Shown: one piece after another, positions 21,005 through 32,345 of the stretch
Numbering within the stretch: position 1 is the stretch's first letter
Layout of the letters: every line of letters starts with the position of its first letter
Assembly (NCBI RefSeq): GCF_020509005.1
Contig: NC_063014.1
Location: 62,001-126,000, forward strand
Length of the DNA: 64,000 bases
Origin: Fulvia fulva
Lineage: Eukaryota; Ascomycota; Dothideomycetes; Mycosphaerellales; Mycosphaerellaceae
Direction: 5' to 3'
Position numbers and translations under genes: made by a program
Notes under the pieces: generated by a model
Seen by the model: the letters and a program-made list of their open reading frames with translations, nothing else
Database searches by the model: none
Told to the model about the DNA's origin: nothing

Positions 21005-24000
21005 CTACCTATAGTTCAGTCTCTGCCTGATACCCTCAGCAGCCTGTCTCCAGCCCTGTTCTAGATCGCCTCTTACAAGGGAGTCAACACACTGTCGTAC
21101 CGTCTCTTCATTCTCCTCGCTTCCGAACAGAACCCTCTCACCACTCCTCTCGCTGGCTTCCAACCACTTCTGCAGGAGATAAACCATCTTGTTGGCGATG
21201 ATCTTCCGCTTCGACCCAACAAAGGGATGTTCATTACTGTAGTACAGCTGCTCCAACGCCGGCAATAACGTCTCATGCGGAATGTCGAGATCCAGGAACA
21301 CATCCACTGCCCAATTGATCGGGGGTCGTCGCTGTTCCGGTTGCTCGTAGGCGTACTTCTCGAGCATCGGCAGGAGGGTCGGGATTGGGAACGTCGCGCT
21401 CGAGGTATGCAGACGTCGACCAAGTTCGCGAACTTTCTCACCAACTGCTTCCCATGGGGCGCGTGTGTTGCCGTAGAAGGCGGGTGCTTCATCGCTGGTT
21501 TGTTGGATTAGTGCTGACCAGGAGCTGCGGATGTCGGCTGGGTTGCGGTGGTCGGCGACTTGGTAGAGGACGATGCAGAGGTCGTGGTAGTTTGCTGCGT
21601 CGGCATATTGGTTGTAGAGTTCCTCGACTGCGAGGATGCTGCCATTAAGGATCTCGATGTGACGGGCGCGAGATTCGTCGTTGAGTCGTTGTTCGGAGCG
21701 GATGCGCTGGAGAAGTTCGTCTTGCACAGTGGCGATTTCGAGGAGGTCGGAGATCTCGCGTAGTAGCTTCTGCTTGTTCTGTCGAGAGTCGGTGAGGATG
21801 GTCTGGCGAGTGCTGGCATTCGTGCGTGCCCGGGAAAGGTAGCTGATGCGGTCTTCTAGTGTCAAGCCTTGGAAGCTCGAACGGGCAATATCGAGCTGCA
21901 CATCGGCCGCTTGGAGGTAGTCGTTATGGTGCGCAAAGTAGCGCCATAGCAGGTCTGCATGACCACGGAACTCAACAGCCTTCTTCTTGAGGTACTCCAC
22001 GACGTACGGGTTGTCGATCTCGAGAAGACGCTGCGGCTGGCTGAAACCGCCTTCGCCAGTGTTGCAGTACCAATCGTACAGATTCGTGAGGAAGACTACA
22101 TCATCAGAGTGATCGATGATCTCGTAAGCCTCGCTTCGCCTCTTCATCGCCAGTGATGTTCTGCCGTCCACCATCTCGGGCTCGTTTCTGGTGTCGATCT
22201 CGAGCTGTCTTATCGTCTCGAAGATCAAGCTGTAGTACTGGAGACGTGTGTTATAGACAGCCTCTCTCTCGTCATTTGTGGGCTTGCCATCTCGCATCCA
22301 AGCAAGAGCCCGCTTCGACTTGTCCTGCTCCAGCGCCACTGTCAGACACAGCTGGATGGCGCCTGCGTAGAAAGCCATGCGGTAGTAGCTCTCAACGGCA
22401 AGCTTGACATTCTCGAAAGAAAGGCTAGCAGCGACCTTCTGAAACAGCTTGGTGCTCTGGTTGAGGAGCTGACGAGCCTCCTCGCTCTGCGCTCCTTTCT
22501 CCTCTGCTTTCTTGATCTGCTCGAGCGCCTTGAAGATGACCACATCGTCAGCGCTACAGAAGCTGCCACATCGTCGCCGCAGTCCCTCTGCCACAGCTTC
22601 GACGTTACTTCCGTTGGTGATATTTCGGTTGACAATTGCCTTGACAAGCTCTTTTGCGAGCTCCTTTCCTGTAGCGGTGGTGAAGAGTGATTCGAATGTG
22701 AGCTCCCTCACTTTCCTCCTGCTGTCGTCCTGCAGTATTGCCAAGATCTCTTCGAGCTTCTCGTCAAACAGCATGAGAACAAAGCTGATACCTTCGCTTA
22801 TGCTGTTGACGAGCTGCAGCAGGCCATGCATGTATTGATGCTCGCCCTGTGTAGCAATCTCTTCTGCGCGAGACGAAGCACGAGTCATGGCCTGAGGTCC
22901 AGCCAGACCCTCGATGAAGCTCTTGTTGCGTTCGAGGAAGTCCCGCAGTGAAGTGAGACTGAGTTGTACTTTTTTCAACTTGTCGATGCTGATGGTGGAA
23001 ACCAGCTCGACGCCAGCGCCAGGCTTCGCAATGTCTTTGATGATGGGCTGTTTCCATATCGAACGGACCATTCTTGCAATGTAGAAAGCTGTGCCATCGT
23101 GTCTTGCACTGGCTCGCACAGCGTTGGTCGGGTTGTCACCACTGTCGGCATTGGCGTTGTAGTCCGGACGACCTCCATGTTCGATGTATGCTTTCCGTGC
23201 CTTCTCGAGAACTTCAGGTTCCGTGATGGTCGCAACGCGGTTCTCTGCCACATCAACGCCTTGCCCACATGCGACAGCCAGTGCGGTCGCAGATGTTTCT
23301 GTTCGGCCGTATATACGCACAAAACGCTTGATGTCACCTTCGACTCCCTCCTCGTCCGTCGAGCCATGCTTTAGCATTGCAGCAAAGACGTCGACGAGCC
23401 TCCGACGACGGATGATCTGCACGCCGGCCATGGTTACAATAGCAAACTCTGGCGTCTCCTGGTCGAACTGCACAGCAAGCTCGTTACCAAAGCCGAGAGG
23501 CGCGCCATTGGCTTTGAATGGCTCACCCATCGGCATGACTTGAGCCAGTGTCGATGGCAGATTGATCCACTGACCATGTTCGGCGTATTTGGTGTTGGGT
23601 GCCGCACCAGTCTGGTTGGCCATGCGAGCGGTGTCGGTAGCGGTCAAGAACACCCGGTCTTTGCGCTGCGGGTCTGTGGGATCCTCAGCGAATGCCATCC
23701 AGTAGCCTGGTGAGAATCTAAACGCCTTGTGCATGCCATCAAGATATCTCGTGTTGGTGTCAACTTGTTCTGGTTGCTGTCCGTAGGGTGTCATTGCTGT
23801 CGTCTGGCTGGGCTGCGCCGGAGCTCGTGGTGCGGCTGGATCTTTCGGAGGATATCTGATGTGCAAGATTTGTGCACTTGAAGGTGGGTTCTCGGCGCTC
23901 GCATCGTAACCATAACCTCGAGTCAAGGACAAGTACAGTCTGCAGCCTGTGCTGGTTGTGGCAACGAGAGCAACCTTACCAGCTTCTGCGCGCGGGATCA

Positions 24001-25102
24001 CGCTGATACCCACGAGCTTGACATCTCTCCCAGTGAGGAGCTCTGTCCGGTGATTGAAGTGACCAGTATTCTGCAGAAGTCCGGAGAGTGGCCGCCTAAG
24101 TGAGCTCTCTAGTCTGTCCTTGATGAGATAGACCTTGATCTCGCTCGCAGTGTTGAGCGTGTACATCAAGTTCCTCGAATCGTCAATGACCATTTGTGTC
24201 ACGTATGTGGTCTTCGCAGCCGACCCAAACATAGACCCAACCACCATCAAGTTCTCCGGCACAAAGCTCATGGTAGCTTTGGTGTGACATATCCGGCTCG
24301 TCTTTCCTCTGAACCACCCCTCATCTTGCTGGTATTGAAACTCGTAGATGTCCTCTGAAGCACTTCCGGTGAAGAAGATGCGTCCAGACTGATCAGATGC
24401 TGTGATGTGCTGAACACCAATGCCTCGCACGGGAATGGCCATCCGCGTGTTGTACAGCGCCACGGTCTGGGCGCCAGTGGAGGTTGTCTGAGCAGCGACA
24501 CCAAGGAACAGCATCTCAGTCGCGGTGCAAACGACTATCAAGTGCTTTATATCAGCCACGAAGACGCCGGGCTTTGGCTTCACCAGCTTGACCGCTGTGA
24601 TGGGGTGGCTGTTCTCCTCCCAGCCAATGATCTCAGGATTGGGCAATGTGTAGTCCCACAGGTACAGGCAGTTGTCAAGTGCCACCCACGCGTGTGTTAA
24701 GGCTGGGAACACGCCCATCTGATTGTCCATACTCGCATGATTCGCCTGTTCCAGCAATCTCGGTGGCAGATCATGCATCTTCAGCTTCTGGAATGGCTGC
24801 CATGCCTGACCTGACGGCAAATCATACTCTCCGCTGATGCCCTGGGTGATGTAGTCCTCCAGCGCCGGGTATTTCTGGTCTCCATCGAGGGCGAGGTGGA
24901 TTGTTTTGGCGGCGCGTTCCACGTTCGATTCTTGTTGTGTTGCGCTGGTTGTCCCACTCGTTTCCACCTGCTGAGGCTGAAGATTCTGTCGTAGACTGGC
25001 GGCGTTTGCAGCGAATATCGTCTGGCCTTGCGGCGCGGGTGTGACGGTGAATGCGCCTGGGAGTGGGCGCTGGGGAGTCTGTGGGCCTGCGGCGGCGGCC
25101 AT
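21005..25102 (-). CDS. NUP170: Nucleoporin Nup170/Nup155 family
   Basis: Single exon, 1,365 residues, the usual length for fungal Nup170. The N-terminal ~550 residues form the beta-propeller region with family blocks such as WVALDNCLYLWDY and ITAVKLVKP. The C-terminal ~700 residues are helical and form the alpha-solenoid, including LEEILAILQDDSRRKVREL and NWAVDVFLDLDIPHETLLP. It is a scaffold nucleoporin of the inner ring that anchors the nuclear pore to the pore membrane. It starts at an ATG with a short Ala/Pro/Gln-rich N-terminus. Its promoter is shared with AIM41, which runs divergently 273 bases away. Confidence 0.95.
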   Translation of the reverse strand: MAAAAGPQTPQRPLPGAFTVTPAPQGQTIFAANAASLRQNLQPQQVETSGTTSATQQESNVERAAKTIHLALDGDQKYPALEDYITQGISGEYDLPSGQAWQPFQKLKMHDLPPRLLEQANHASMDNQMGVFPALTHAWVALDNCLYLWDYTLPNPEIIGWEENSHPITAVKLVKPKPGVFVADIKHLIVVCTATEMLFLGVAAQTTSTGAQTVALYNTRMAIPVRGIGVQHITASDQSGRIFFTGSASEDIYEFQYQQDEGWFRGKTSRICHTKATMSFVPENLMVVGSMFGSAAKTTYVTQMVIDDSRNLMYTLNTASEIKVYLIKDRLESSLRRPLSGLLQNTGHFNHRTELLTGRDVKLVGISVIPRAEAGKVALVATTSTGCRLYLSLTRGYGYDASAENPPSSAQILHIRYPPKDPAAPRAPAQPSQTTAMTPYGQQPEQVDTNTRYLDGMHKAFRFSPGYWMAFAEDPTDPQRKDRVFLTATDTARMANQTGAAPNTKYAEHGQWINLPSTLAQVMPMGEPFKANGAPLGFGNELAVQFDQETPEFAIVTMAGVQIIRRRRLVDVFAAMLKHGSTDEEGVEGDIKRFVRIYGRTETSATALAVACGQGVDVAENRVATITEPEVLEKARKAYIEHGGRPDYNANADSGDNPTNAVRASARHDGTAFYIARMVRSIWKQPIIKDIAKPGAGVELVSTISIDKLKKVQLSLTSLRDFLERNKSFIEGLAGPQAMTRASSRAEEIATQGEHQYMHGLLQLVNSISEGISFVLMLFDEKLEEILAILQDDSRRKVRELTFESLFTTATGKELAKELVKAIVNRNITNGSNVEAVAEGLRRRCGSFCSADDVVIFKALEQIKKAEEKGAQSEEARQLLNQSTKLFQKVAASLSFENVKLAVESYYRMAFYAGAIQLCLTVALEQDKSKRALAWMRDGKPTNDEREAVYNTRLQYYSLIFETIRQLEIDTRNEPEMVDGRTSLAMKRRSEAYEIIDHSDDVVFLTNLYDWYCNTGEGGFSQPQRLLEIDNPYVVEYLKKKAVEFRGHADLLWRYFAHHNDYLQAADVQLDIARSSFQGLTLEDRISYLSRARTNASTRQTILTDSRQNKQKLLREISDLLEIATVQDELLQRIRSEQRLNDESRARHIEILNGSILAVEELYNQYADAANYHDLCIVLYQVADHRNPADIRSSWSALIQQTSDEAPAFYGNTRAPWEAVGEKVRELGRRLHTSSATFPIPTLLPMLEKYAYEQPEQRRPPINWAVDVFLDLDIPHETLLPALEQLYYSNEHPFVGSKRKIIANKMVYLLQKWLEASERSGERVLFGSEENEETVRQCVDSLVRGDLEQGWRQAAEGIRQRLNYR

Positions 25103-25375
25103 TGTCGCGGTGGGTGTGAAGGAATGGGAGATGCGTTTTTGCTATCGAAAGTGCGAGAAAGGCGTCAAGTCGTGTCGCATCATGAGGGGAGAGCGTGTAG
25201 GAGTGTTATATGAGTGCACCGTTCAGTAGGCAATGCGATGAAAGCGAAGTGGTCGTGGTCTGGTCTGGTGTCAAAGAAGTTCAAAGTTTGGAGACGCGTC
25301 GAAGTCCAAGCTTCACGCATCAGTTTCTCCCAGCACGAAACATCAATCTGCACATTCACTCCCACATACGCCACC
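25103..25375. promoter_or_regulatory. Divergent promoter between NUP170 and AIM41
   Basis: A 273-base gap lies between the two start codons on opposite strands, so both core promoters must lie here or overlap the leaders. No TATA box is obvious. An open frame reading into AIM41 from 25214 lacks an ATG and is leader. Confidence 0.5.
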
Positions 25376-25966
25376 ATGTCTCTCCAAACCACTCGATTGC
25401 TCGCACGAAGCCGACTATCAACTCTCCGCTCCAGCTCCATCTGCCCAACATGCCGCTTCAACTCGACAGCAGCGCCGCAATCAGAAACCACAGCGCCACC
25501 TTTACTCCTCAAGCTCAAGAGTGACCTAAAGACCTCCATGAAGGCCAGGGATACCAACCGGCTCAACGTCCTCCGTAGCCTGATCTCAGACGTGAATAAC
25601 TCGACCAAGACATCGAACCCCATCAAGACAGACATGCAGCTCGTGTCTCTGCTTCGGAAACGGGCTGCCGCGGCCAAGGAAGCCAGCGATGAGTTCAAGG
25701 CTGCGGGTAGAGAAGATCTTGTTGAGAAGGAGGAAGCTCAAGCTGCTGTGCTGGAAGAGTATGCTGGCAGTGTGGAGACCATGTCCGCGAACGACATCAA
25801 AGATGCTGTCAACAAAGTCGTTGAGGAAGCCAAGGCAGTGGCTCAAGAAAAGATCAACATGGGTGACGTCTTGAAGAAGCTGGTGGGAGCGGGAGGCAGT
25901 CTAGAGGGCAACCCTGTGGATAGGTCGGAAGTCGCAAGGGCTGTGAAGCAGGCGCTGGGACAGTGA
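25376..25966 (+). CDS. AIM41: Mitochondrial AIM41/YqeY-like protein
   Basis: Single exon, 196 residues. The ATG at 25376 sits in a CCACCATG context. The first ~35 residues are rich in Arg, Ser, Thr and Leu and lack acidic residues (TRLLARSRLSTLR), a clear mitochondrial presequence. Residues ~45-196 match the YqeY/AIM41 fold related to the tRNA-binding C-terminal domain of GatB: LKTSMKARDTNRLNVLRSL, then helices ending in the conserved VDRSEVARAVKQAL. Yeast Aim41 is a matrix protein of unclear function, perhaps linked to tRNA amidation. Confidence 0.92.
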   Translation: MSLQTTRLLARSRLSTLRSSSICPTCRFNSTAAPQSETTAPPLLLKLKSDLKTSMKARDTNRLNVLRSLISDVNNSTKTSNPIKTDMQLVSLLRKRAAAAKEASDEFKAAGREDLVEKEEAQAAVLEEYAGSVETMSANDIKDAVNKVVEEAKAVAQEKINMGDVLKKLVGAGGSLEGNPVDRSEVARAVKQALGQ

Positions 25967-26346
25967 GAGACAGAGCGTGAATCAGCTTCCCAGATTGGAC
26001 CACGCAACCGACATTCTTCAAATTCCACATCGAAAGACTCTGTCACGATTACCATGTACAATACACGACCACTGCCGCGAATGGCCTGTACATCCATCCA
26101 TGTACGATAGACGCTGTAACAAGACCCGACTTGAAGGGTTGCTGCAGGAAGGGAATGAGACTTGCGTGTTGCGTGAGCGTGCGTGAGCGCGTGGAAGGGA
26201 CAATGCGATGTCGAGACAAGAGACAAGATACAAGCAAAGAGTGCATAGGTTTCTAGCAAACTGCATGATCGGCCAGAGATGGACTGTCTACATACAAAAT
26301 GTGTTGCAAGGAACGATGTTCATAGGCACACCTTTCCAAACCCACC
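25967..26346. other. Intergenic
   Basis: 3' flank of AIM41 and upstream region of the tiny ORF at 26347. Nothing is recognised. Confidence 0.5.
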
Positions 26347-26574
26347 ATGAGCGCCACTAACACAAGCATCCAAGACACCATGTCAGCCCCAGTGGACCAC
26401 AACAACACTAGCAACGCACCAGACCAGACCCAACAAGAGCCTCCATCATCCGCCACCCAGCCCGCCAACAACAGCGCAACCCCCACCCAGCCCAAACCAC
26501 ACCGCCGCAAGAAGAAGTCCATGTGGAAGAAAGACAAGATGGATCGAGGGCCTTACTGGTCATCGGAGAGATGA
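26347..26574 (+). CDS. Tiny hypothetical protein (75 aa)
   Basis: Begins CCCACCATGAGC, a good fungal start context. The first ~50 residues are a low-complexity Asn/Thr/Ser/Pro/Gln stretch, followed by a strongly basic block (HRRKKKSMWKKDK) and a short tail ending MDRGPYWSSER. The basic block could be a nuclear-localisation or RNA-binding segment. No family is recognised and the ORF could be the 5' exon of a spliced gene. Kept as a candidate because start context and composition bias look non-random. Confidence 0.45.
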   Translation: MSATNTSIQDTMSAPVDHNNTSNAPDQTQQEPPSSATQPANNSATPTQPKPHRRKKKSMWKKDKMDRGPYWSSER

Positions 26575-27201
26575 GACTTCTCAATATCTCGAGGGAGCAC
26601 GAGTTCAGGTTCAAGATGAACGGTAAGTCAGCCTCCACGGCGATCTTGTATCGGTAGCGTATGCGATCGACCGTGCGAAGAATCCGGCTGACCGAGTAGC
26701 CCAGGCTCAGGCGAGTGCTTTCATGGCTGCTGCGGACCTTGTATGTGGCCGGCCAGGGATCCGTGAGAAGGAGTGGCAGACTATTGAGGAAAGGCACTAT
26801 AGCTCAGAGTGCTTGGTCGGCTCTGGCAAGGACGCCAGTGTGAGAGCATGGCCGACCCGGGGATGTGCGGCGTAAACGTACAACAGGAATGGGTCGTCTG
26901 CAAGATTCAAGGACTGGCTCGAAGGGCTTTTTATGAGTGAATCAATGTGAAAAAGGCCGTGATGTGTGAGAAGGAAAGACCAGACGTCAGCGCGCACGTG
27001 ATGTTTGCCAATTTCCCCCGCTGTATTGAGATAAGGTTTAGCACTAATTTGGCACACCGAACTTCCCTCTTCTGTCGTGTGCTGCATTTTCGCTCTCTTT
27101 TCGCGCTCTCTCTACACACCTCAGGCACCGCCGGCCACACACCACCCCGCATACATTCATACCACCCGATAGACCTTCATGACGCCGGCTGGACTGTCAA
27201 G
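26575..27201. other. Intergenic; RRN3 promoter
   Basis: No gene is supported. A CACGTG E-box with a nearby GACGTC lies at about 26985-27000, some 200 bases before the RRN3 ATG. The frame open from 26947 into RRN3 is leader sequence and contains no conserved protein. The final ~100 bases are rich in C and T. Confidence 0.45.
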
Positions 27202-29259
27202 ATGGTCTCTTTCGCAGCGCCCCTAAGCGCCATGCTGCCGCCACCAGTCCCGACGCCAAAACGACCATCCATGAGTCTGAAGCGAGACAGCTCATACCTA
27301 GACACCGACGACGAAGCGGGACTGTCCGTCACCACGAAAAAGCTGAAGGTTGCCTTTGACGACCATGTCGATGTGCGAATTCTGGACGACTGGAACGACA
27401 AGAGCATGGACCTGGTGAGAGAAGAGGTCAAGGCCGGCATAGAACATCATCTGGCGCCCGGCGATCAACAAAACGATACACAATATGCCAAACTCCTGCA
27501 GACGCTTGGGCAGGATGGTTTCGCGGGGGATGCGCCGAGCCCGAGGCTGCTGAAGAAGTACATCATTGGCATCACCGAGCGGATACCGTTGCTGGGCGAG
27601 TGTGGGAAGCTTGTCACCGCAGTCCTGGATTTGTCGTGGATTGGCCGTGATGAGGAGTTCGTTGCGATATACACCAGATTCCTTGTTATGCTCGCCAGCA
27701 CACACTCCAAGTTTGTGGGCACCATGATGGACCGCCTTGTCGCACACTTCGAGAGCCTGCCATCATCGACCGGAAAGTTCCCAGGCGAGGATCCCGTCCC
27801 CAGATCTACCATGTTCTCCAGAATACACTCGACCATCCGCAGGCTTCACGATGCCAGCCCAGCTTCTAGCAAGAAGCTGATGTCCATGTTGCGTCACTCG
27901 TTTCCGACCGACCTCTCTTCGACCAAAGGATATCTGCAGTACCAAAAACACCTTCTGCGACTTTCGGACGAAGTGCCGGAGCTCAAGGCCGAAATCATTG
28001 CAGAGATTGTGCAAAAGCTTGTCAACATTGATGTGTCCATTCAGGATGATTTGGAGGATCTGGATGACGATGAAGAGGAGAGCTTGCTGCAAGGTCCGCA
28101 GTCTCGTCATCTGAACGACGACGACGATGCCGACGACGATAGCGACATCGACTCGATCTCTGAATCAGAGTTGACAACAACCGAAGAAGAACAAAAGCTG
28201 AAGGATCTGCGGCTCAAAGTGGCCAAGATGGACGGCACGCAAGATCTGCTCTTCGAATACTACGAGCCTTCGTTCAGGGCAGACGTGTCGCCTCGTCACA
28301 ATGACGCTTTCCAGGAGCTTCTTGCGCAATTTGAGAGCTTCATTATGCGCGCTCGCTCGAGGCATGCGCAGTTCCTCCTCTTCCACTTCGCACAGATTTC
28401 GCCGGCGTACGCCAACGCCTTTGTCGACTACCTACTCAAATTGACTATTGGCAATGGCCAGCAGAACATCCGACTCACTGCGTGCGCATACCTCGCAAGC
28501 TTCACTGCACGTGGATCACACCTCAACAGCGACATCGTCCAAGATGTGGTAGGAACGCTCTGCCGCTTGTTGGAAGAGATGCGTCGTCGATACGAGCCAA
28601 GTTCGACAGGACCGGACCGAAAGTCCTTCAGCGTGTACTACGCTGTTGCGCAGGCCCTTCTTTACATCTTCTGCTTCAGATGGCGGGACTTGGTCGTACA
28701 CACCGCCGCAGCTGACTCCGATACCGAGGACATGCTCGAGGAAGATGTGCTGGCAGAGGGACGGGACCTTGTCTGGATGAGTGGCCTCAAGGAGACACTG
28801 ACCTTGAACATTCATTCTCGTCTGAATCCACTGAAGGTCGCTTCATCCGCCATCGTCGGTGAATTCGCCAAGATCGCGAACCATCTGCGGTTCCTCTACG
28901 TATTCTCGATACTGGAGCGCAACAAGCGCATCAGACTCGGCAACGTTATCTCCTACCGATCTGGTGGCGTTGACATTGGTCGAAGAGAGACCGCCATGGA
29001 CCGCAAGACCGGCGACGAGCATCATCAACTCGAAGCATATTTTCCATTCGATCCTTACCACCTACCACAAAGCAAGAGATGGCTCGAAGGCGAGTACAAC
29101 GAATGGGTCTTACCGCGAGGTATGAAGCGAGATGAGGAAGATGAGGAAGACAGTGATCAAGAGGAGGACTATGAAAGCGATGAGGATGACATACCCGAAG
29201 ACTTGACGGGACAGCCACTTGGCATGCACGCAGCAGATGCTATTTCAGTAAGCGATTGA
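27202..29259 (+). CDS. RRN3: RNA polymerase I-specific transcription initiation factor Rrn3
   Basis: Single exon, 685 residues. Family blocks are clear: LLKKYIIGITERIPLL, DLSWIGRDEEFVAIY, the HSKFVGTMMDRLVAHF segment, and in the C-terminal half FLLFHFAQISPAYANAFVDYLL and ACAYLASFTARGSHL. An acidic low-complexity loop (DDDDADDDSDIDS) lies at about residues 300-320 and the C-terminus is acidic again. Rrn3 bridges RNA polymerase I and core factor at rDNA promoters in the nucleolus and is essential in yeast. The ATG at 27202 is preferred because the conserved N-terminal region begins soon after it. Confidence 0.95.
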   Translation: MVSFAAPLSAMLPPPVPTPKRPSMSLKRDSSYLDTDDEAGLSVTTKKLKVAFDDHVDVRILDDWNDKSMDLVREEVKAGIEHHLAPGDQQNDTQYAKLLQTLGQDGFAGDAPSPRLLKKYIIGITERIPLLGECGKLVTAVLDLSWIGRDEEFVAIYTRFLVMLASTHSKFVGTMMDRLVAHFESLPSSTGKFPGEDPVPRSTMFSRIHSTIRRLHDASPASSKKLMSMLRHSFPTDLSSTKGYLQYQKHLLRLSDEVPELKAEIIAEIVQKLVNIDVSIQDDLEDLDDDEEESLLQGPQSRHLNDDDDADDDSDIDSISESELTTTEEEQKLKDLRLKVAKMDGTQDLLFEYYEPSFRADVSPRHNDAFQELLAQFESFIMRARSRHAQFLLFHFAQISPAYANAFVDYLLKLTIGNGQQNIRLTACAYLASFTARGSHLNSDIVQDVVGTLCRLLEEMRRRYEPSSTGPDRKSFSVYYAVAQALLYIFCFRWRDLVVHTAAADSDTEDMLEEDVLAEGRDLVWMSGLKETLTLNIHSRLNPLKVASSAIVGEFAKIANHLRFLYVFSILERNKRIRLGNVISYRSGGVDIGRRETAMDRKTGDEHHQLEAYFPFDPYHLPQSKRWLEGEYNEWVLPRGMKRDEEDEEDSDQEEDYESDEDDIPEDLTGQPLGMHAADAISVSD

Positions 29260-29646
29260 TCATGGGCACACACAGTACAGTATTGCACTTTAGCGTTGGC
29301 GTTGGGGCAAAAAGGGTGGAAAAGGCATTCTTGAGCGTGGCTTTCATAAAAAGTTCAGGAAGGATGAGACGCTTTACGATACCAGCATCTCGACTTGAGC
29401 ATCAGCGCGGGAACCATAGGAGTCTTTATACAGTCGCGAATTCAACGATCATTGCAGTCAACCACATCACATCGAAATACCATCATAGCACGATTGCCGA
29501 CCAAGGCCCAGTTCCTCTGATCGTCATGGTCAATCCTGTTGCTACCCGCACCGGATCATTACATTCACCCGAACATCCTTCAAAGCCCGACCGCACCAAC
29601 ATCCATCTTCTCTCGACCCTCAGAAATGCAATTGCCTGCATGAACG
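29260..29646. other. Intergenic
   Basis: 3' flank of RRN3 and promoter remnant of the GH92 pseudogene. Nothing else is recognised. Confidence 0.5.
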
Positions 29647-32345
29647 ATGGCCAAATCTTTCCTGTTGCTATCCGGGCTCGTCCATAGCATCAATGCTCAA
29701 GCTAGACTCAGTGATCATGTTGATCCCCTCATTGGCACAGAATGTGCCACTGCCGGCTCTAGTAATAAATCTACACAATCGAATGCAGACACAGAACACT
29801 AACATCAACCAGGCATCGGAGGAGGCAATAGCTTCCCCAGGCGCCAGTCCTCCCTGAGCAATGGCCAAGCCCGGCATCGATACCAGTTTCCTTGGTTTAC
29901 GGAATGGAACAGACTGTGATGCTTAATCTACACCGTTGGGCAATGTCACGGCTATGATGCATGTCTCCGGGACTGGAGGGGCGCCGACGTATGGACTTAT
30001 TGCGCAGATGCCGTTGCTGGGGGGGTTCGGAGGGGGTTAATCTGGCGGGTAATAATACGTACTCGCAGAACCGATTGCTGGAGCTTGAGATGGCGAGTGT
30101 GGGGAAGTTCACGACGACGTTGGTGGATGGGGTTAGGATTGGGATTGCGAGTGCGGAGAAGAGTGGAGTTGTGAGGTATACGTTCCCGAGCGGTGGGCAG
30201 GAGGGTTCGATGAAGTTGATATTGGATCCATCGTATGGCTCGACTGAAGCGCCAACAAGCCCAGCGGGTTCAAATTCTGACGACGCTCACGCTCTGCTCG
30301 ATCTCACTCATGTCCTGTCCAGCTACAGTATCCAGGACTACTCGCAGAAGTTCTTGCGCGGCAACCTCCACATCCGAACGGGCTCAAACGATCAGCCTTC
30401 GTACTATGGCTCAGCTTCGTATACCGGTGGCTGGAGCCAGCTCGACAGCCAGACGATTTAGTTTTGCGCCAACTTCAGCGCTTCGGAAGGTCTGGCAGCT
30501 ACGGATGCGTACGTGGAGCAGCAGACTCTCGAGTCTGTGGCGGGAGCTGGTACTTTCAATCGGCCTTATGACCCGGTCGTGCCGTTGAACTTCACTCTTC
30601 GACCTTCGCCCCAGTCTGCGAGGGATGCTGTGGTTCATACTGGTAGTGCTCAGGGTCTTGGGGCGTTGTTCAGCTGGAGCCGAACTGGGTCGAATAGCAC
30701 GGAGGCAAGTGTTGTTGAGTCAAGGATTGGAATCTCATACATCTCAGCATCGCAAGCTTGCTCGAACCTGCAGACTGAACTACCTTCGTCCATCACCTTC
30801 AAAGATGCAGTCAAATCTTCAAAGCAAGAATGAGAGACCCAAGTGCTCAGCCACGTGGAGATCCTCGACGATGGCTCAGACAGCAGCACAAACAACACAT
30901 TAAAGCGCATGCTATACACCGCGCTATACCAAACCGGCCTCATGCCAACGGACAACACCGGTGAAAATCCCTACTGGCACACCGACGACGACGACGAACC
31001 TTACTACGACGATCACCACACACTATGGGACACCTACCGCACAGCTATGCCCCTCTACCACTTACTCTTCACCACCACCTACAGCCGCGTGCTCAGCGGC
31101 CTCGTCTCCATCTTCAAGCACGAAGATCTCCTACCAGCCGGCCGCCCAGGTAACTGGAACGGCCGCGTACAAGAAGGCACGCACGCGGACATGGTGCTGG
31201 CAGATGCTTTCGTTAAGGATGTAGTCATCATCGAAGGTCAAGAAGGAGATAAGATCCTCAACATACCCTGGACCGATGCCCACTCCGCCGTACTAAACGA
31301 CGCAACAACCCTCCCCATCCGCAACATCGACCCCGCGACCTTCGACGGCGCCACAAAATAAGGCTGCGGTGCTCTCGACGAGCAACTCCGCCTCCACTAC
31401 ATCACCCGCAACCGAAGCCGCAGTATCTCCCGCGGCCTCGAATACGCACAAAAAGACTTTGCGATCTACAGCATGGCCACCGGCCTCAATCACACTTCCG
31501 ACATCACCTCCTTCCGCGACCGCGCAGACTGGTGGCAGAATCAATGGAAGCCCTCCGAAAACATCACCCTCCCAGGCGAAGCCGGCATTTTCACCGGTTT
31601 CCCAGCCCCTTGCAATAGCGATGGCAGCTGGAACTACACTTCCTACAAACCCGTCACCTGCGACAACTGCGGCTGGAGCGGCGATATCTATGAAGCGACA
31701 GTGTGGGAGACGGCCTTCTCCGCTGCGCCTCACGATATGGCGAGATTGATAGACTTGATGGGCGGTGATGACGATTTCATCAAACGTCTCGACACCTTCG
31801 TCCCAGGTCTAGGTCAAGGAACCGGCAACGCGAACAATGATGCTGGCACAGCGGTTTTTAACCTGGGCAATGAGCCGAGTTTCATGACGCCTTGGTTGTA
31901 TCATCATGTCCCTGGGAAGCAATGGAAGACTGTGAACCAAACGAGGGCGATAATCGATCAGTTCTATTCTGATGAGAGGAATGGATACCCTGGCAACACG
32001 GACAGTGGCGCTCTTCCAAGTTGGCTCGTGTGGAATCTCATCGGGCTCTATCCTGTTGTGGCGCAGCCAATATATCTCATTGGAGCGCCCAGGTTCTCGG
32101 GGTTGAGGGTGAAGCTGTTTGCTGGGACGGGGAGGGAGGCGGTTTTGGAAATCAAGGCGGAGGGAATGGCGAATGACAAGTTTTATCCGCAGTCGGTGAT
32201 GCTGAATGGGCAGAGGCTGGATAGGAGCTGGATCAGTCATGACGAGCTTAGTAAAGGAGGAACGCTGAGCTCCGAAATGGGCAGTGAGCCGGGTGATTGG
32301 GTCTCTGGAGAGAGGCCGCCTTCGTTGTCGCCTTGGATGAACTAG
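29647..32345 (+). pseudogene. GH92 alpha-1,2-mannosidase pseudogene
   Basis: Traceable almost end to end: an ATG with signal peptide (KSFLLLSGLVHSINA), the DPLIGTE block, a still-canonical 51-base intron (29762-29812), GGGNSFP, MMHVSGTGGAPTYG, and at the C-terminus WETAFSAAPHDM, GNEPSFMTPWLYHH and GYPGNTDSGALPSW. GH92 enzymes trim mannose from glycans. The gene is broken by an extra C in a C-run near 29835, stops at 29855 (TGA) and 29924 (TAA), and a frameshift in G-runs at 30019-30036. Stops follow at 30459 (TAG), 30831 (TGA) and 31359 (TAA), but from 30040 to the end the frame never shifts. Stop-only decay over 2.3 kb suggests recent inactivation. Confidence 0.88.
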
